This document shows, piece by piece, positions 63,220-64,000 of a DNA stretch of 64,000 nucleotides. The translations under genes and the position numbers were made by a program. Position 1 is the stretch's first letter. Each line of letters starts with the position of its first letter. The stretch is from SG8-30 sp963695155 (GTDB lineage: Bacteria; Pseudomonadota; Gammaproteobacteria; Steroidobacterales; Steroidobacteraceae). Below the pieces are notes generated by a model that did not search any database, was not told the origin of the DNA, and saw nothing but the letters and a program-made list of their open reading frames with translations. The stretch spans positions 186,001-250,000 of the forward strand of contig CAVOGD010000006.1 in the NCBI GenBank assembly GCA_963695155.1. Direction: 5' to 3'.

Positions 63220-64000
63220 ATGACCGACGCGTTCATCTACGACCATGTGCGCTCGCCCCGCGGCAAGGGACGCCCGGATGGCGCGCTGCACGAGATCACG
63301 CCGATCTCGCTGGCCAGCCAGGTGCTCACCGCGCTGCGGGACCGCAGCGGTTTCGACACCGGCCTGCTCGACGACGTCGTGCTGGGCTGCGTGACGCCCA
63401 TCGGCGAGCAGGGCGCCAACATCGCGCGCGTTGCCGCGCTGCACGCCGGCTACGCCGAGACGGTGCCCGGCAAGCAGGTCAACCGCTTCTGCTCCTCGGG
63501 CCTCGAGGCCGTCAACACCGCCGCGGCGCAGGTCATGTCCGGCCAGTCCTCGCTGGTCGTGGGCGGCGGCGTCGAGTCCATGTCGCGCGTCACGATGGGA
63601 GCCGACGGCGGGGCCTGGCCGATCGACCCGGCCGTGGCCTTCCCGGCGTACTTCGTGCCGCAGGGCATCAGCGCGGACCTGATCGCGACGCTGGACGGTT
63701 ACAGTCGCGAGGATGTCGACGGCTACGCCGTGGAGAGCCAGCGGCGCGCCGCAGAGGCCTGGAAGCACGGCTGGTTCTCGCGCTCGATCGTGCCGATCCG
63801 CGATGTCATCGGGCAGGTTGTGCTGGACCGCGACGAGCACATCCGTCCCGGCACGACCGTGGCCGACCTGGCCACGCTCAAGCCGGCCTTCGTCGTCCCC
63901 GGCGAACAGGGCGGCTTCGATACCGTTGCCATCCAGAGGTACCCGCAGGTCGAGCGCATCAACCACGTGCACACGGCCGGCAACTCGAGCGGCATCGTCG
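63220..64000 (+). CDS. Acetyl-CoA C-acyltransferase (thiolase), partial
   Basis: This plus-strand thiolase begins at ATG 63220 (MTDAFIYDHVRSPRGKG), with ACGAGGT upstream, and runs off the window end after 260 codons. The Cys nucleophile is in VNRFCSSGLEAVN, and GGGVESMSRVTMG and IQRYPQVERINHVHTAGNSS follow. It is divergent from fadBA and clearly not the same gene as fadA. Such genes often sit beside acyl-CoA dehydrogenase genes of beta-oxidation. The C-terminal active-site His and Cys are outside the window. Confidence 0.9.
   Translation, partial: MTDAFIYDHVRSPRGKGRPDGALHEITPISLASQVLTALRDRSGFDTGLLDDVVLGCVTPIGEQGANIARVAALHAGYAETVPGKQVNRFCSSGLEAVNTAAAQVMSGQSSLVVGGGVESMSRVTMGADGGAWPIDPAVAFPAYFVPQGISADLIATLDGYSREDVDGYAVESQRRAAEAWKHGWFSRSIVPIRDVIGQVVLDRDEHIRPGTTVADLATLKPAFVVPGEQGGFDTVAIQRYPQVERINHVHTAGNSSGIV

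Overview
The window is a high-GC (about 70%) chromosomal segment of a gammaproteobacterium. Several gene neighbourhoods match those known from Pseudomonas and Xanthomonas: lptG-lptF facing pepA-x-valS; wrbA-DUF2069 facing hda; DUF2066 facing purM-purN-DUF3108; apbC-dcd near metG-rsxB-nth; and pyrC-rnt-grxD. A single cytosolic-type RsxB next to nth, and an E3 subunit carrying its own lipoyl domain, favour a Xanthomonadales/Steroidobacterales/Nevskiales-like lineage. I cannot place it more precisely by eye.

Layout. Positions 1-2403 are the end of an integrated element: a YD-repeat protein running off the window edge, a small exported protein, a tyrosine integrase, and a tRNA 3'-end fragment that looks like the attachment site. 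A second, interrupted copy of the same tRNA end follows. Then come a sulfotransferase-like gene and a class IV aminotransferase (2680-4341), and the LPS export permeases lptG-lptF facing pepA-valS (5643-12702). A MoxR/DUF58/transglutaminase/MtfA cluster occupies 12699-17874. Next are carbonic anhydrase, an MFS transporter, prfC, rimI, a family-4 uracil-DNA glycosylase, pssA and proS (17897-25508), then the wrbA-hda-pgsA-purMN block (26927-32682) and dcd-apbC. A HEAT-repeat Ser/Thr kinase with two PilT-type ATPases lies at 34548-39140. It is followed by metG-rsxB-nth, an MNIO (DUF692)/DUF2063/DoxX operon (42563-44725), the pyruvate dehydrogenase operon (44739-50545), pyrC-rnt-grxD, a PAS-GGDEF-EAL protein, a glycosyltransferase, a cation exporter, two lipid acyltransferases and fadAB. 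A second thiolase is cut by the window end.

Most of the window is housekeeping: translation (ValS, ProS, MetG, PrfC), purine and pyrimidine synthesis, envelope lipid and LPS biogenesis, central carbon metabolism and beta-oxidation, in short operons with 1-4 base overlaps. The parts that go beyond housekeeping are the integrated-element end, the kinase/PilT module (possible phospho-control of type IV pilus retraction), and the MNIO operon, which has no recognisable precursor peptide beside it.

A caution for any reader: at least seven genes (sulfotransferase, valS, tgpA, mtfA, prfC, lpdA, fadB) contain one apparent single-base frameshift each. Several are normally essential or central, so these are more likely consensus errors than real mutations. 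They create two false gene fusions (sulfotransferase-ilvE and fadB-fadA).
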